Shown here one piece after another: positions 1 to 9,221 of a stretch of DNA of 49,280 nt (positions are counted from its first letter, which is position 1; every line of letters begins with the position of its first letter). Both the position numbers and the translations under genes were made by a program. The notes under the pieces were generated by a model. It was given only the letters and a program-made list of their open reading frames with translations, was not told the origin of the DNA and did no database searches. The stretch covers positions 1 through 49,280 of the forward strand of contig CAILTR010000003.1 in assembly GCA_903837175.1 (NCBI GenBank), in the 5' to 3' direction. The stretch comes from an uncultured bacterium. Its GTDB lineage: Bacteria; Patescibacteriota; Minisyncoccia; Moranbacterales; GWC2-37-73.

Positions 1-75
1 ATCTAGTGACAACTCTGTCATGGAACTTCGCAAGTTTTTAATACTGCTTTCTAAAATCTCTTGATACTTTGGCAT
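1..75 (-). CDS. 5' part of an unidentified CDS running off the left edge (MPKYQEILESSIKNLRSSMTELSLD...)
   Basis: Minus-strand ATG at 75..73, 25 open codons to the window edge; TATAAT (minus, 112..107) about 31 nt upstream of the ATG. Confidence 0.45.
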   Translation of the reverse strand, partial: MPKYQEILESSIKNLRSSMTELSLD

Positions 76-149
76 AATCTTTTTAGTTAAAAGTTAGTTA
101 CTTTTGATTATACCAGACACACTTTAGTTTACAGTCTCACACTATTACA

Positions 150-3100
150 ATGGGAACTGGCAGTGACCTTATCTGGAATGGGATAACTGGAGCAGGCTCG
201 TATGTTTATGCAGTTCGCGGAGGGACGGCTGGTTTTTATCGCTATGTTAATACCACAAATACTTGGGATCCGGCAGCTACGTTAACAAGCCTTCCAGTTG
301 TGCCAACAACTGATACGACTGGCACGTTTATTGGCGATTACGTTTATTATCCACTGGGAAATAATACGGCAACTTTTTATCGTTATACTATTTCGACAAA
401 CACTTGGGTAGCAACAACAGCCCTTCCTGGTACTGCATCAAACGGAGGAAGCGCTGCTTATAACGCCTCAGATGGAAAAATTTATGTGTTGCGCGGAAAT
501 GGTACGCCCAATCTTTATGGCAGTGCCAATGTGGCTACCCTTAATTGGCTAGCCACGCCGTGCGCTTCCGCAATAGTCAGTGGGCTGACTTATAACGTTA
601 ATGTGGGTGGACGCTTAGTTTCGGATGGGACTAATCTCTACGCGACTATTGGCGACGGTGAAACTGCTTTTTTGAAATATAGTACCGCTGGCAATAGTTG
701 GTCAAAACTTTCCCCAACTCCGTTTGCCCAATTTTATGGAACTAGTTTGACTTTTGCCAATGGAAAAATTTATGCTTTGGCTGGCTATTATAAAGATGAG
801 ACCTGGGAATATACTATCGCGACTGATTCCTGGCGGTTACTTCCGTCAAACCAGAAGTATCTTTATGGGCGTGGGCCCTACAACGGCGCCGCGCTTGAAT
901 ATGCTGGGGGCAATTCTTTTTACGCGCTAACGGGACAAGCCACGACGGATATGTGGAGCTTTACAACTGGGGCTAATAATTTTGTCAGCACTGGTAATTA
1001 CGTAAGTCAGGCCATCGATGTTTCGCAGGTAACCAATTGGGTTTCATTTATCGCAAATGATACTAAGCCTGCTGGCACAACGGTGGTTTATGAAACTCGC
1101 ACCAGTACAGATGCTAGTAACTGGTCGGGCTGGGAAACTGTTAGTGGTACAACTATTTCATCGCCCGCACAAAGATATATTCAAGTGCGAATCACTCTTT
1201 CCACAAGTGGTGGCGATAATACCCCAACGGTGGGTGATTATACAATTACTTATAATAATTCAGATACTCCGCCTAATAATCCAACTTCGGTCAATGGTTT
1301 TTCCCAAAGCTCAGGCGGGACAACGTTGACTTCGGGACAAACGTATCTTTATGAACATCCTTATTTCAATTTCTTAGGAGCATCCAGCCCGGAGGCAGGC
1401 ATAGCAGGTTATTACGTCTATTTTGGTAGCAATGCTAGCGCCGATCCAGTGACGGAGGGATCATTTCAGGAAACCGCAAATTATGAAGCCAATACTGCCT
1501 TAGGTGCAGCTACTTATTATTTACGTATAAAGACTAAGGATAATAATGGAAATATCGCTGGGGCTACTTATGACGCCTTTGCTTATGTTTATAATGGGGT
1601 CGCTCCAGCCTTGACTGAGACTAAAACAAGTCAAGGAGATTTTTCAGCTGGGCAATTGACTGATGTTTCAGCCAGTGACGTGCCAGATTCGCTCAGACTT
1701 AGCGCTAGTGGTGGCGATGGAATTTGGAATCAATCGCGGCTGACTAATGCCTTAGGCACCTTGTATTATGGAAGTGATGCTGTGAAGGTAAATAGTGGTG
1801 GGATTGATTATATCTTTGTGCTTCGCGGGGGTGCTCAAAATGGTTTCTATCGGTATACCTTAGCAACTGATGTCTGGACAACCATAGCAACCCCTGGCGT
1901 AGTTGGGTATGGTGGCTCAATCGAAGCAGGACCAGACGGCTTCCTTTATATCGCCCAAGGGGGGAATGTTCCAACCTTTTGGAAATATGAAATTGCTTCT
2001 GGCAGTTGGTTTAATTCTTCGGCAGATGTTTCAAGCGCACCAAAAAACTTTTATATCGGGGCGTCGCTTGTTTCCGATGGATCACGTTATCTTTACGGCC
2101 TGCCAGGCAGTGACGACGCCTTATTTCAATATGATACGGTGACGCATAATTGGACAGCAAAAGCGAATGCTCAATTCGGTAATCCAAATACGGCCGATGG
2201 TCAGACTGTTAATTATGATTCGGATAGTGTTTATGACGGACGCAATAATATTTATGTGACCCAGGGCAGTTATTATCCATATTTTGCTAAATATTCAATC
2301 GCTACTGATGTGGCGCATGGTGAGATTGCTAATACTTGGACCGTCTTGGCTTCTGCTCCAACAGGTATTTATACCGGGGGAAGTCTTACTTTTGATAGTA
2401 ATACTAATAGTATTTATGCCACCAGAGGAAATTGGAAAAACAATTTTTATCGTTACGACATTGCAACTAATAGTTGGTCGCAATTGCCTGATACGCCAGC
2501 CACTTTCGACCAAGGAGCTTCTCAAATTGTGCATAATGGCTTCATCTATGCCTTTAGGGGTGGGAATACGACGAATTTCTATCGTTATAATATTGCAGAA
2601 CGTTCCTGGGAACTTCCAACGAAAGGCTTGTTTGGACCTTCAATTCCTGGGGGAAGTACTTATTTTCCTTTTTATTATGGAACTTCAGCTGTCACGGATG
2701 CCAGCGAAAATATTTATCTGATTCGTGGAAATTATGACAATGTTTTTGTTAGATACAATGTGACCACAGCTACCACAACTGAAATGGCTAAGCTTCCGGT
2801 TGGCGCCTGGGGCGGTAGCGATGGAGGCACAACCATGGTGTATGCGGGTAATTATAATGAAATTTATTATTCCCCTGGAACCTTGCGCACGGCTAGAGGT
2901 AGCGGGAAAAGTAATTATTTTTATAAGTACAATATTTTAACGAATACTTGGAGTGAGCTTACCCTTGATCAACCACCTCTGCCAGTTGGGGCTGGTTCAA
3001 GTATGGTTTATGATGGAACGCGCTATATTTATCTGACTCGCGGAGCGGGTACAACTACCTGGTGGCGTTACGATCTAACTGCGGCAGCTGGCTCGCGTTG

Positions 3101-6100
3101 GTCGGCGGCTCTGACAGCTAATGCCTCGCTGGCTGCAACAACGGGCGCAAAAATGGTTTATAATGGCGGTTACATATATTCTCTGCGAGGAGGAAATAAT
3201 GCAATTTATCGCTACAGTATCGGGCTTAGTACTTGGGCTACTCTGCCAGTAGTGCCGGCCACTGTTAGTACGGGAGGGGGAATTGTTGATGGGGGAGATG
3301 GTTATCTTTATGTAACCCAAGGTTCTAATACGGTAAATAATTATCGTTATCGCCTCGCCGATGGCTTAGTTGGAACTTGGAATTCAGTTACAGCGATTCC
3401 CGCGCAAGTTAATATTGGGGGTTTCCAAGAGCATGTTAGCAACCGGAACTGGGTTATTGCTGGCAGTGGAACTAATTCTTATCCGGATGGACTTTATAGT
3501 TATATCGTAAGTTCCCAAACTAATGGGACAGGTTATAAAAAAATTGGTACTTATACTTCGCAGGCCTTGGATTTAAATGCGGTTTATAAGTGGGCAAATC
3601 TTACTGCTCAGCTAACTACCCCTAAAAATACTTTTGTTTCTTTTGAAACTCGTACTTCTACTAATGGCGTTGATTGGCTTGCCTGGAGTCCAGTTTCTAA
3701 TGAAAAAATCTTTGGCACTAAACATGTCTTTAATATTAATTCAGTCCCAGCTAAGATTATTCAAGTGCGGGCGACGCTTTCCTCCTCAGACCAAATATTC
3801 TCGCCGGCTGTTAGTGACTTTGAAATAAATTATTATCAAGATATTACGGCGCCAGCCAACCCAAGTGCGCTGAGCGCTTATAGCGATAATACTAAAACAA
3901 CTCCAATTACAACTGAGACTTGGTATAATCATCAAGCCCCCTATTTTCAATGGCCAGTTGCGGGTCAGCTTGGCGGGGCCAGCGATGGAGTTGGTGGCTC
4001 TGGGGTTGCCGGCTATTATGTGTATTTTGGAACTGATATCAATGGGGAGCCAATTAATTTTCAAACCGCCAATACTTTTCAGGCAGGTAGCCTTTCTAGT
4101 GGCCAGACTTATTATTTGAAAATCTTAACCAAAGATAACGCGGGCATGATTCCACCCACTGCTTACACTGCTTTCATTTATAAATTTGATAGCCTGCCAC
4201 CGGTAAATCCAACTGAGATTTCAGTTACGCCGGCTGGCTATACGGCTGCTGATAATTTTGCCTTTCTTTGGTCGCCAGACACGAGTGATCTTTTTTCTGG
4301 TGTTGCTAAATTTCAATATCGAACTGACGGTGATGTCCCTGATCAATGGCTTGATCTTACGGATACAGCTCAAGTTTCACTTGTCATCCCCAATGATGAT
4401 CACCGTGTCGGGGCGTATCAATCTGGCAAGAACAAATTTTTCTTAAGGGCAGTGGATGGGGCTGGTAATGTTTCAACGCCCTTGATGCAAGAATATTATT
4501 TTAGTTCAAGCGCGCCAACACCTCCGCAAAGTTTAACAGCGTTGCCAGAAACAGCTACCGAGAATAGTTTTGGCTTCTCTTGGGATAAGCCACTTTCATT
4601 TGCGGGTGGCGACGAGACAAAATTAGTTTATCACTACTCAATCAATATGTTACCGACGGTAAATAATACCGTCGCCACGCAATTAAAAGTCGTAGGCTCT
4701 GGACCTTTTGCCACTCAAAAAGGTGAAAATACTTTTTTCGTAGTGGCTGAGGATGAATCTGGAAACATTGATTATAATCAATATGCCTCAGTTAAATTCT
4801 ATGCCAATACGACCAATCCTCCGATTCCAGGCAAGGTTCAAATTTTTGATACTTCGGACCGCGAAAATTCTAAGTATAGCCTTGCCATTAAATGGACGAG
4901 GCCCGAGGGAATTGATACTTCAAATTTTGATGGCTTTGTAATTTATCGCAGTGTAGATAATCTAAATTTTACAGAAGTCGCTAAAACGAGTGGAAGTGCT
5001 TATGTGGATAGTGGGGAAATCGTGTTGCCTTCTGGCGATACCACGCTTGAAAGTAAACTTTACTACTATTATATAAAAACTAGAGATAAAACAAGTAATT
5101 ATTCCGCAGCTTCTTCTACGGTATCCCTTGTCCCAACTGGAAAATATACGAGCCCGCCGAGACTTGTAGGCACACCTACTTTTAAATTGCAATCTTTTCA
5201 AGCGGAGATTGCTTGGGTAACCGATCGCGTCGCCAGTTCTTTTGTGGAATACGGAAAAGCAATTTCCTTAGGTCAAACCACTGGCCAAGTTGATTCCCTA
5301 ACTAACCACGACGTTATCGTTAAGGGGCTTGACGCTGGCACGAAATATTTTTATCGAGTTAAATATATCGATCCGGATGGAAATATTGGGACGTCCGAAA
5401 TTGATACTTTTACAACCTTGCCACCACCGACAATTTCAGAAGTGCTAGTCAATGATATCCAGCTTAATACAGCTTACGTTTCTTGGAAAACAAACACTAG
5501 CGCAACTTGTACTCTTGATTATGGTAGCGGTTCAACTATGCGTATTAAAGAAGCTGCTGGCGGTTCAAGTCATGTTCAGAAAATTGATAAATTAGTGCCG
5601 GCCACGGATTATAGTATTCAAATTAGTTGCTTGGATGGAGATTTGAATGTTTTTGAGTCAGATCAGTATTCATTTTCGACGCCTGAGGAGCCAACCGTTT
5701 CAAATGTGACGATTGAAAATAAGGAGAATGTTGATTTGCCAACCGTGATTGTGGCTTATCAAACAAACGTGCCGACTTCAACTTACATTCTTTTTAGAGG
5801 CGCCAATGAAAATAGTCCGCACACTTATTTAATTAACGACCGCGTTACTGAGCACAGCGCTGAGATATCTGGCCTAGAGCCTGCCATTGAATATAGCCTT
5901 CAAATCTCTGGCGTGGATGAAAATAATATTCAGGCAACTCCGGTTGAACAAAAAATAACAACTCGCTTTGATTCACGTCCGCCGACAATTGTTACTAATC
6001 GGGCTATTGGGAAAGTAATGAGCCGAGGCAAAGGTGCCCAAGCCAATGTCTATATTCGATTAGAAACGGATGAGCCAACAAAAATAAAAATTGGTTATGC

Positions 6101-6356
6101 AAAGGGGATTGTGACAAAATCTTTTGAGCAAACTGCCTCGGATGATGCCTTCAATACTTATCATTTAATTACAATTCCAGCTGAAACGGGGCAAGTGTAT
6201 AGTTATCAAGTTAGCGCTTTTGATGAAGCTGAAAATGTAACGACTACTGAAGCGATGACGATTGCTGTTGATCAATCGCGTGCCAATGCCACCGAAGTTA
6301 TTACCAGTACCTTCCTGAATCAATTTGGTTGGATTTCAAAATTAGGTGGAAATTAA
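150..6356 (+). CDS. Giant kelch-like beta-propeller repeat protein with C-terminal FN3/Ig-like domains, putative surface protein
   Basis: 2068-aa ORF; recurrent motifs such as RGG..T.FYRYNIATNSW..LP; C-terminal FN3-like blocks (FDGFVIYRSVDNLNFTEVAKT; TAYVSWKTNTSATCTLDYGS). Confidence 0.75.
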   Translation: MGTGSDLIWNGITGAGSYVYAVRGGTAGFYRYVNTTNTWDPAATLTSLPVVPTTDTTGTFIGDYVYYPLGNNTATFYRYTISTNTWVATTALPGTASNGGSAAYNASDGKIYVLRGNGTPNLYGSANVATLNWLATPCASAIVSGLTYNVNVGGRLVSDGTNLYATIGDGETAFLKYSTAGNSWSKLSPTPFAQFYGTSLTFANGKIYALAGYYKDETWEYTIATDSWRLLPSNQKYLYGRGPYNGAALEYAGGNSFYALTGQATTDMWSFTTGANNFVSTGNYVSQAIDVSQVTNWVSFIANDTKPAGTTVVYETRTSTDASNWSGWETVSGTTISSPAQRYIQVRITLSTSGGDNTPTVGDYTITYNNSDTPPNNPTSVNGFSQSSGGTTLTSGQTYLYEHPYFNFLGASSPEAGIAGYYVYFGSNASADPVTEGSFQETANYEANTALGAATYYLRIKTKDNNGNIAGATYDAFAYVYNGVAPALTETKTSQGDFSAGQLTDVSASDVPDSLRLSASGGDGIWNQSRLTNALGTLYYGSDAVKVNSGGIDYIFVLRGGAQNGFYRYTLATDVWTTIATPGVVGYGGSIEAGPDGFLYIAQGGNVPTFWKYEIASGSWFNSSADVSSAPKNFYIGASLVSDGSRYLYGLPGSDDALFQYDTVTHNWTAKANAQFGNPNTADGQTVNYDSDSVYDGRNNIYVTQGSYYPYFAKYSIATDVAHGEIANTWTVLASAPTGIYTGGSLTFDSNTNSIYATRGNWKNNFYRYDIATNSWSQLPDTPATFDQGASQIVHNGFIYAFRGGNTTNFYRYNIAERSWELPTKGLFGPSIPGGSTYFPFYYGTSAVTDASENIYLIRGNYDNVFVRYNVTTATTTEMAKLPVGAWGGSDGGTTMVYAGNYNEIYYSPGTLRTARGSGKSNYFYKYNILTNTWSELTLDQPPLPVGAGSSMVYDGTRYIYLTRGAGTTTWWRYDLTAAAGSRWSAALTANASLAATTGAKMVYNGGYIYSLRGGNNAIYRYSIGLSTWATLPVVPATVSTGGGIVDGGDGYLYVTQGSNTVNNYRYRLADGLVGTWNSVTAIPAQVNIGGFQEHVSNRNWVIAGSGTNSYPDGLYSYIVSSQTNGTGYKKIGTYTSQALDLNAVYKWANLTAQLTTPKNTFVSFETRTSTNGVDWLAWSPVSNEKIFGTKHVFNINSVPAKIIQVRATLSSSDQIFSPAVSDFEINYYQDITAPANPSALSAYSDNTKTTPITTETWYNHQAPYFQWPVAGQLGGASDGVGGSGVAGYYVYFGTDINGEPINFQTANTFQAGSLSSGQTYYLKILTKDNAGMIPPTAYTAFIYKFDSLPPVNPTEISVTPAGYTAADNFAFLWSPDTSDLFSGVAKFQYRTDGDVPDQWLDLTDTAQVSLVIPNDDHRVGAYQSGKNKFFLRAVDGAGNVSTPLMQEYYFSSSAPTPPQSLTALPETATENSFGFSWDKPLSFAGGDETKLVYHYSINMLPTVNNTVATQLKVVGSGPFATQKGENTFFVVAEDESGNIDYNQYASVKFYANTTNPPIPGKVQIFDTSDRENSKYSLAIKWTRPEGIDTSNFDGFVIYRSVDNLNFTEVAKTSGSAYVDSGEIVLPSGDTTLESKLYYYYIKTRDKTSNYSAASSTVSLVPTGKYTSPPRLVGTPTFKLQSFQAEIAWVTDRVASSFVEYGKAISLGQTTGQVDSLTNHDVIVKGLDAGTKYFYRVKYIDPDGNIGTSEIDTFTTLPPPTISEVLVNDIQLNTAYVSWKTNTSATCTLDYGSGSTMRIKEAAGGSSHVQKIDKLVPATDYSIQISCLDGDLNVFESDQYSFSTPEEPTVSNVTIENKENVDLPTVIVAYQTNVPTSTYILFRGANENSPHTYLINDRVTEHSAEISGLEPAIEYSLQISGVDENNIQATPVEQKITTRFDSRPPTIVTNRAIGKVMSRGKGAQANVYIRLETDEPTKIKIGYAKGIVTKSFEQTASDDAFNTYHLITIPAETGQVYSYQVSAFDEAENVTTTEAMTIAVDQSRANATEVITSTFLNQFGWISKLGGN

Positions 6357-6369
6357 AAACAAAAAAAAT

Positions 6370-7149
6370 ATGTTAGATCTTCAGAAAGAAAATGAAATTG
6401 CGATTAAAGTTAGTGGAATTAAAAAAAATTTCACAGTGGGTGGACGAGAAATTCCTATTTTATATGGGATTGATTTCGAAATAAAAAAAGGTGAATTTGT
6501 ATTACTGGTTGGACCTTCAGGTTGCGGGAAATCGACATTGCTTCATATTATTTACGGTTTGGAGGCGCCAACCGAAGGTACGGTCTACATTGGAGGAGAG
6601 GATGAATGGGCTTTTAGTAAAAATTGGCGAGCAAATTTTCGCAATGATAATATTGGTTTTATTCCGCAACAGCCTTTTTGGATAAAGTCTTTAACGGTTA
6701 TTGAAAACATCGCTATTCCAGCGGTAATCGCCGGCAAGACTTTTCACGAAGGTATTAAAATCGCAGCAAAGTTGATTGAGCTAGTAGGCATGAGTGAATG
6801 GTCAAATCATCGACCGTACGATCTTTCTGGAGGTCAGCAACAGCGCATTGCCTTAGCTAGATCGCTCCTGTTGGATCCAAAATTCTTGATTGCAGACGAG
6901 CCAACTGGAAATCTTGACCAAAAAGCGGGTGAGCAATTAATGGAGCTACTGCAAAACATTAGTCAGCGATTTCAGATTACGATTTTAATGGTTACGCATA
7001 ATACAGAGCAGTATAAATTTGGGACGAGGATAATTCAGATGGTGGATGGAAAAATCATTTCCGATACGCTAAATAAACATAGCTATCAAGCGATTAAAGA
7101 TGATTTAAACTTAAGTGAAAATAGTAATGAAGCTAAGAAAAGTAAATAA
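6370..7149 (+). CDS. ABC transporter ATP-binding protein (MacB/LolD-like)
   Basis: Walker A GPSGCGKST, signature LSGGQQQRIALARSLL, Walker B FLIADEPTGNLD; ORF open from 6346, ATG 6370 likelier start. Confidence 0.9.
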   Translation: MLDLQKENEIAIKVSGIKKNFTVGGREIPILYGIDFEIKKGEFVLLVGPSGCGKSTLLHIIYGLEAPTEGTVYIGGEDEWAFSKNWRANFRNDNIGFIPQQPFWIKSLTVIENIAIPAVIAGKTFHEGIKIAAKLIELVGMSEWSNHRPYDLSGGQQQRIALARSLLLDPKFLIADEPTGNLDQKAGEQLMELLQNISQRFQITILMVTHNTEQYKFGTRIIQMVDGKIISDTLNKHSYQAIKDDLNLSENSNEAKKSK

Positions 7150-7252
7150 TACCAAATTAACTCAAGCTCTTCTATTTTACTATGCCGGAGCTCGGCTCCG
7201 AATCGGAACTGAGCTCCGTCACGATGTAGTACTAATTTAGTTAATTCGGTAT
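7149..7252. repeat. MITE-like palindromic element, copy 1
   Basis: Terminal inverted repeats ATACCAAATTAACT ... AGTTAATTCGGTAT with GC-rich inner palindrome (CGGAGCTCGGCTCCG...CGGAACTGAGCTCCG). Confidence 0.65.
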
Positions 7253-7280
7253 AAAGATAATTTATTTTGAATTTAGAAGA

Positions 7281-8567
7281 ATGAAAATAGTTCAACTGTT
7301 TCAAAAATTTAGTCCCCGTCTTTTTAAGAAAAAAGAAGAGGTCAAGCACATGCGCATGTCCTCAGTTCTTTTGATTGGCTATCGCAATATTGCGATTAAT
7401 CGAACGCGCTCGCTTTTGACAATTGGGGGCGTAAGTATTGGAATTGGGGTGATTACGTTTCTGATTTCTTTAGGCTTTGGCGTGCAGGCAATGGTTATTC
7501 GCGACGTTACGAAAAATAATCCGACGGACATTATTGATGTTAGTAATGAAAACTTGGAAAATTTTGTCGTTTTAAATAATGAAACGATTGGGAAAATTAA
7601 AAATATTCCAGGCGTAAAAAGCGTTGAAGTAAGTGCTGATGTGGGAGGGAAATTTATTAACGGCGAAGCTCAAACGGATGCTATTTTATACGGAGTTACG
7701 CCTGGCTACGTAACTTTATCGAATATGAATATTGAAGGTATTTCAGCTGGCGACTTTACAGCTTCGGCTGGCATTGTGGTTACGCCAAGGTTAGCGGCGA
7801 TGCTGGGCTTTGAAAAACCCCAGGATGCGCTTGGTAGGGAAGTCGAATATACGGCGGTGGTGACGAAGGATATTGTTGATCCAAATGCGGAAAATCCAGC
7901 TGAACAAACAAGTAAAAAAGTTAAAATTGTCGGGATTATAAGCGACCAATCAAAGACTGACGCTGTTTATGCTTATACAATGCTCGAGACCCTGAAGACT
8001 CAATATAATATCACTGCTGGTCAGCGCGGGAAGATTTTAATTGGCAACATTGAAAAAATTGATTTGGTGCGCGCTCAGGTAGAACAACTCGGGTTGGTAA
8101 CTGAAAGTGTGGTAGATACGGTTAATGATATTAATTCTTTTTTCTCAATCGTGAGAATTGTGTTGATTGTTTTTGGGACGATAATTATGTCTATTTCGGC
8201 GATGGGGATGATGAATACACTCAGCGTTTCATTATTACAACGCACGAAAGAAGTTGGAATTTTAAAAGCCTTGGGTGCTAAGCGCACGGATATTTTTAAG
8301 ATGTTCATTTTTGAAGCGATTTTAATTAGTTTTTCCGGGGGTGCCATCGGACTATTGGGTGGCTATGGGGTAGCTAAGGGGCTGAACGCCATAGTTAATT
8401 TAGTTTCAAAGCGCTATGGGATCTCGGCTGCCGATTTTGTTTTAGTGCCTAACATCTTTATTATTGCGATTGTTACTTTTATTGTCGTGCTTGGAATTTC
8501 AACTGGTCTTTTTCCTGCCCGTCGCGCCTCAAAAATTCACGCCTTAGAGGCTTTGCGGTATGAATAA
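7281..8567 (+). CDS. ABC transporter permease, MacB/FtsX family
   Basis: N-terminal TM (RTRSLLTIGGVSIGIGVITFLISLG), periplasmic-type domain, C-terminal FtsX-like TMs (LSVSLLQRTKEVGILKALGAKRTDIFKMFIFEA). Confidence 0.9.
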   Translation: MKIVQLFQKFSPRLFKKKEEVKHMRMSSVLLIGYRNIAINRTRSLLTIGGVSIGIGVITFLISLGFGVQAMVIRDVTKNNPTDIIDVSNENLENFVVLNNETIGKIKNIPGVKSVEVSADVGGKFINGEAQTDAILYGVTPGYVTLSNMNIEGISAGDFTASAGIVVTPRLAAMLGFEKPQDALGREVEYTAVVTKDIVDPNAENPAEQTSKKVKIVGIISDQSKTDAVYAYTMLETLKTQYNITAGQRGKILIGNIEKIDLVRAQVEQLGLVTESVVDTVNDINSFFSIVRIVLIVFGTIIMSISAMGMMNTLSVSLLQRTKEVGILKALGAKRTDIFKMFIFEAILISFSGGAIGLLGGYGVAKGLNAIVNLVSKRYGISAADFVLVPNIFIIAIVTFIVVLGISTGLFPARRASKIHALEALRYE

Positions 8568-8590
8568 AGGAATTGCTTATTTTTAACTGC

Positions 8591-8619
8591 TTGACAGTTT
8601 CTCAATCTTGGTGTACAAT
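8591..8619 (+). promoter_or_regulatory. Sigma70-type promoter upstream of tRNA-Leu
   Basis: TTGACA - 17 nt - TACAAT. Confidence 0.7.
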
Positions 8620-8785
8620 TACCTTAATGTGTTAGGCTTCTTGAATTTTACTTTGTTTAAAGCTTTTTTTCTTCAAAAAACATCAAAACAAGCTTTTAAA
8701 TAGACAAAAAATACCCTTTTGGGGTTTTTATGGTAGTTTATCTTAACATTTTGTGAAATCATCTCGGAGGCCCTAGTTGTGATTT

Positions 8786-8869
8786 GGGCAAATGGCGGAA
8801 TTGGTATACGCGCTAGATTCAGGTTCTAGTGACAGTAATGTCTTGGAGGTTCAAGTCCTCTTTTGCCCA
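8786..8869 (+). tRNA. tRNA-Leu (anticodon CAG)
   Basis: GGGCAAA/TTTGCCC acceptor, anticodon loop TTCAGGT in CTAGA/TCTAG stem, variable arm, no encoded CCA. Confidence 0.93.
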
Positions 8870-8872
8870 CAA

Positions 8873-8956
8873 ATACGAAATTAACTTAAATTCGCGGTAG
8901 CAGACGTTGGAGGCTTAGCCTCATTGCAACTGACAGGGATTTAATTGATTCAGTAT
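8873..8956. repeat. MITE-like palindromic element, copy 2
   Basis: ATACGAAATTAACTTAAAT ... ATTTAATTGATTCAGTAT. Confidence 0.55.
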
Positions 8957-9027
8957 GAACTAAAATATTTTTTCTTTTTTCTTCTTTTTAAGAAAATAAT
9001 TTCAGTCTTTGTCGCCAGCAGTAAATA

Positions 9028-9131
9028 ATACGGAATCAACTTAACTAGTGGTAGAAAAACGTTGGAGGCTCGACCTCCATTGGGGAGGTCGAGCCTCCTT
9101 AAAACTAACAGTGATTTATTTGATTTGGTAT
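9028..9131. repeat. MITE-like palindromic element, copy 3
   Basis: ATACGGAATCAACTTAA ... TTGATTTGGTAT with inner hairpin GGAGGCTCGACCTCCattgGGGAGGTCGAGCCTCC. Confidence 0.65.
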
Positions 9132-9221
9132 AAGTATCGAAGTATTAAAACTTCAAAATTAATTTAAAATTAAAACTTTTATAATAAATATTTGTTCACT
9201 CTTTTTAATTTTTAACATTTA

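Noticed and set aside
1744-5201. Multiple 60-145 aa ORFs overlapping the giant kelch protein
   Set aside because: Alternative-frame ORFs inside a long coding region with no recognisable domains.
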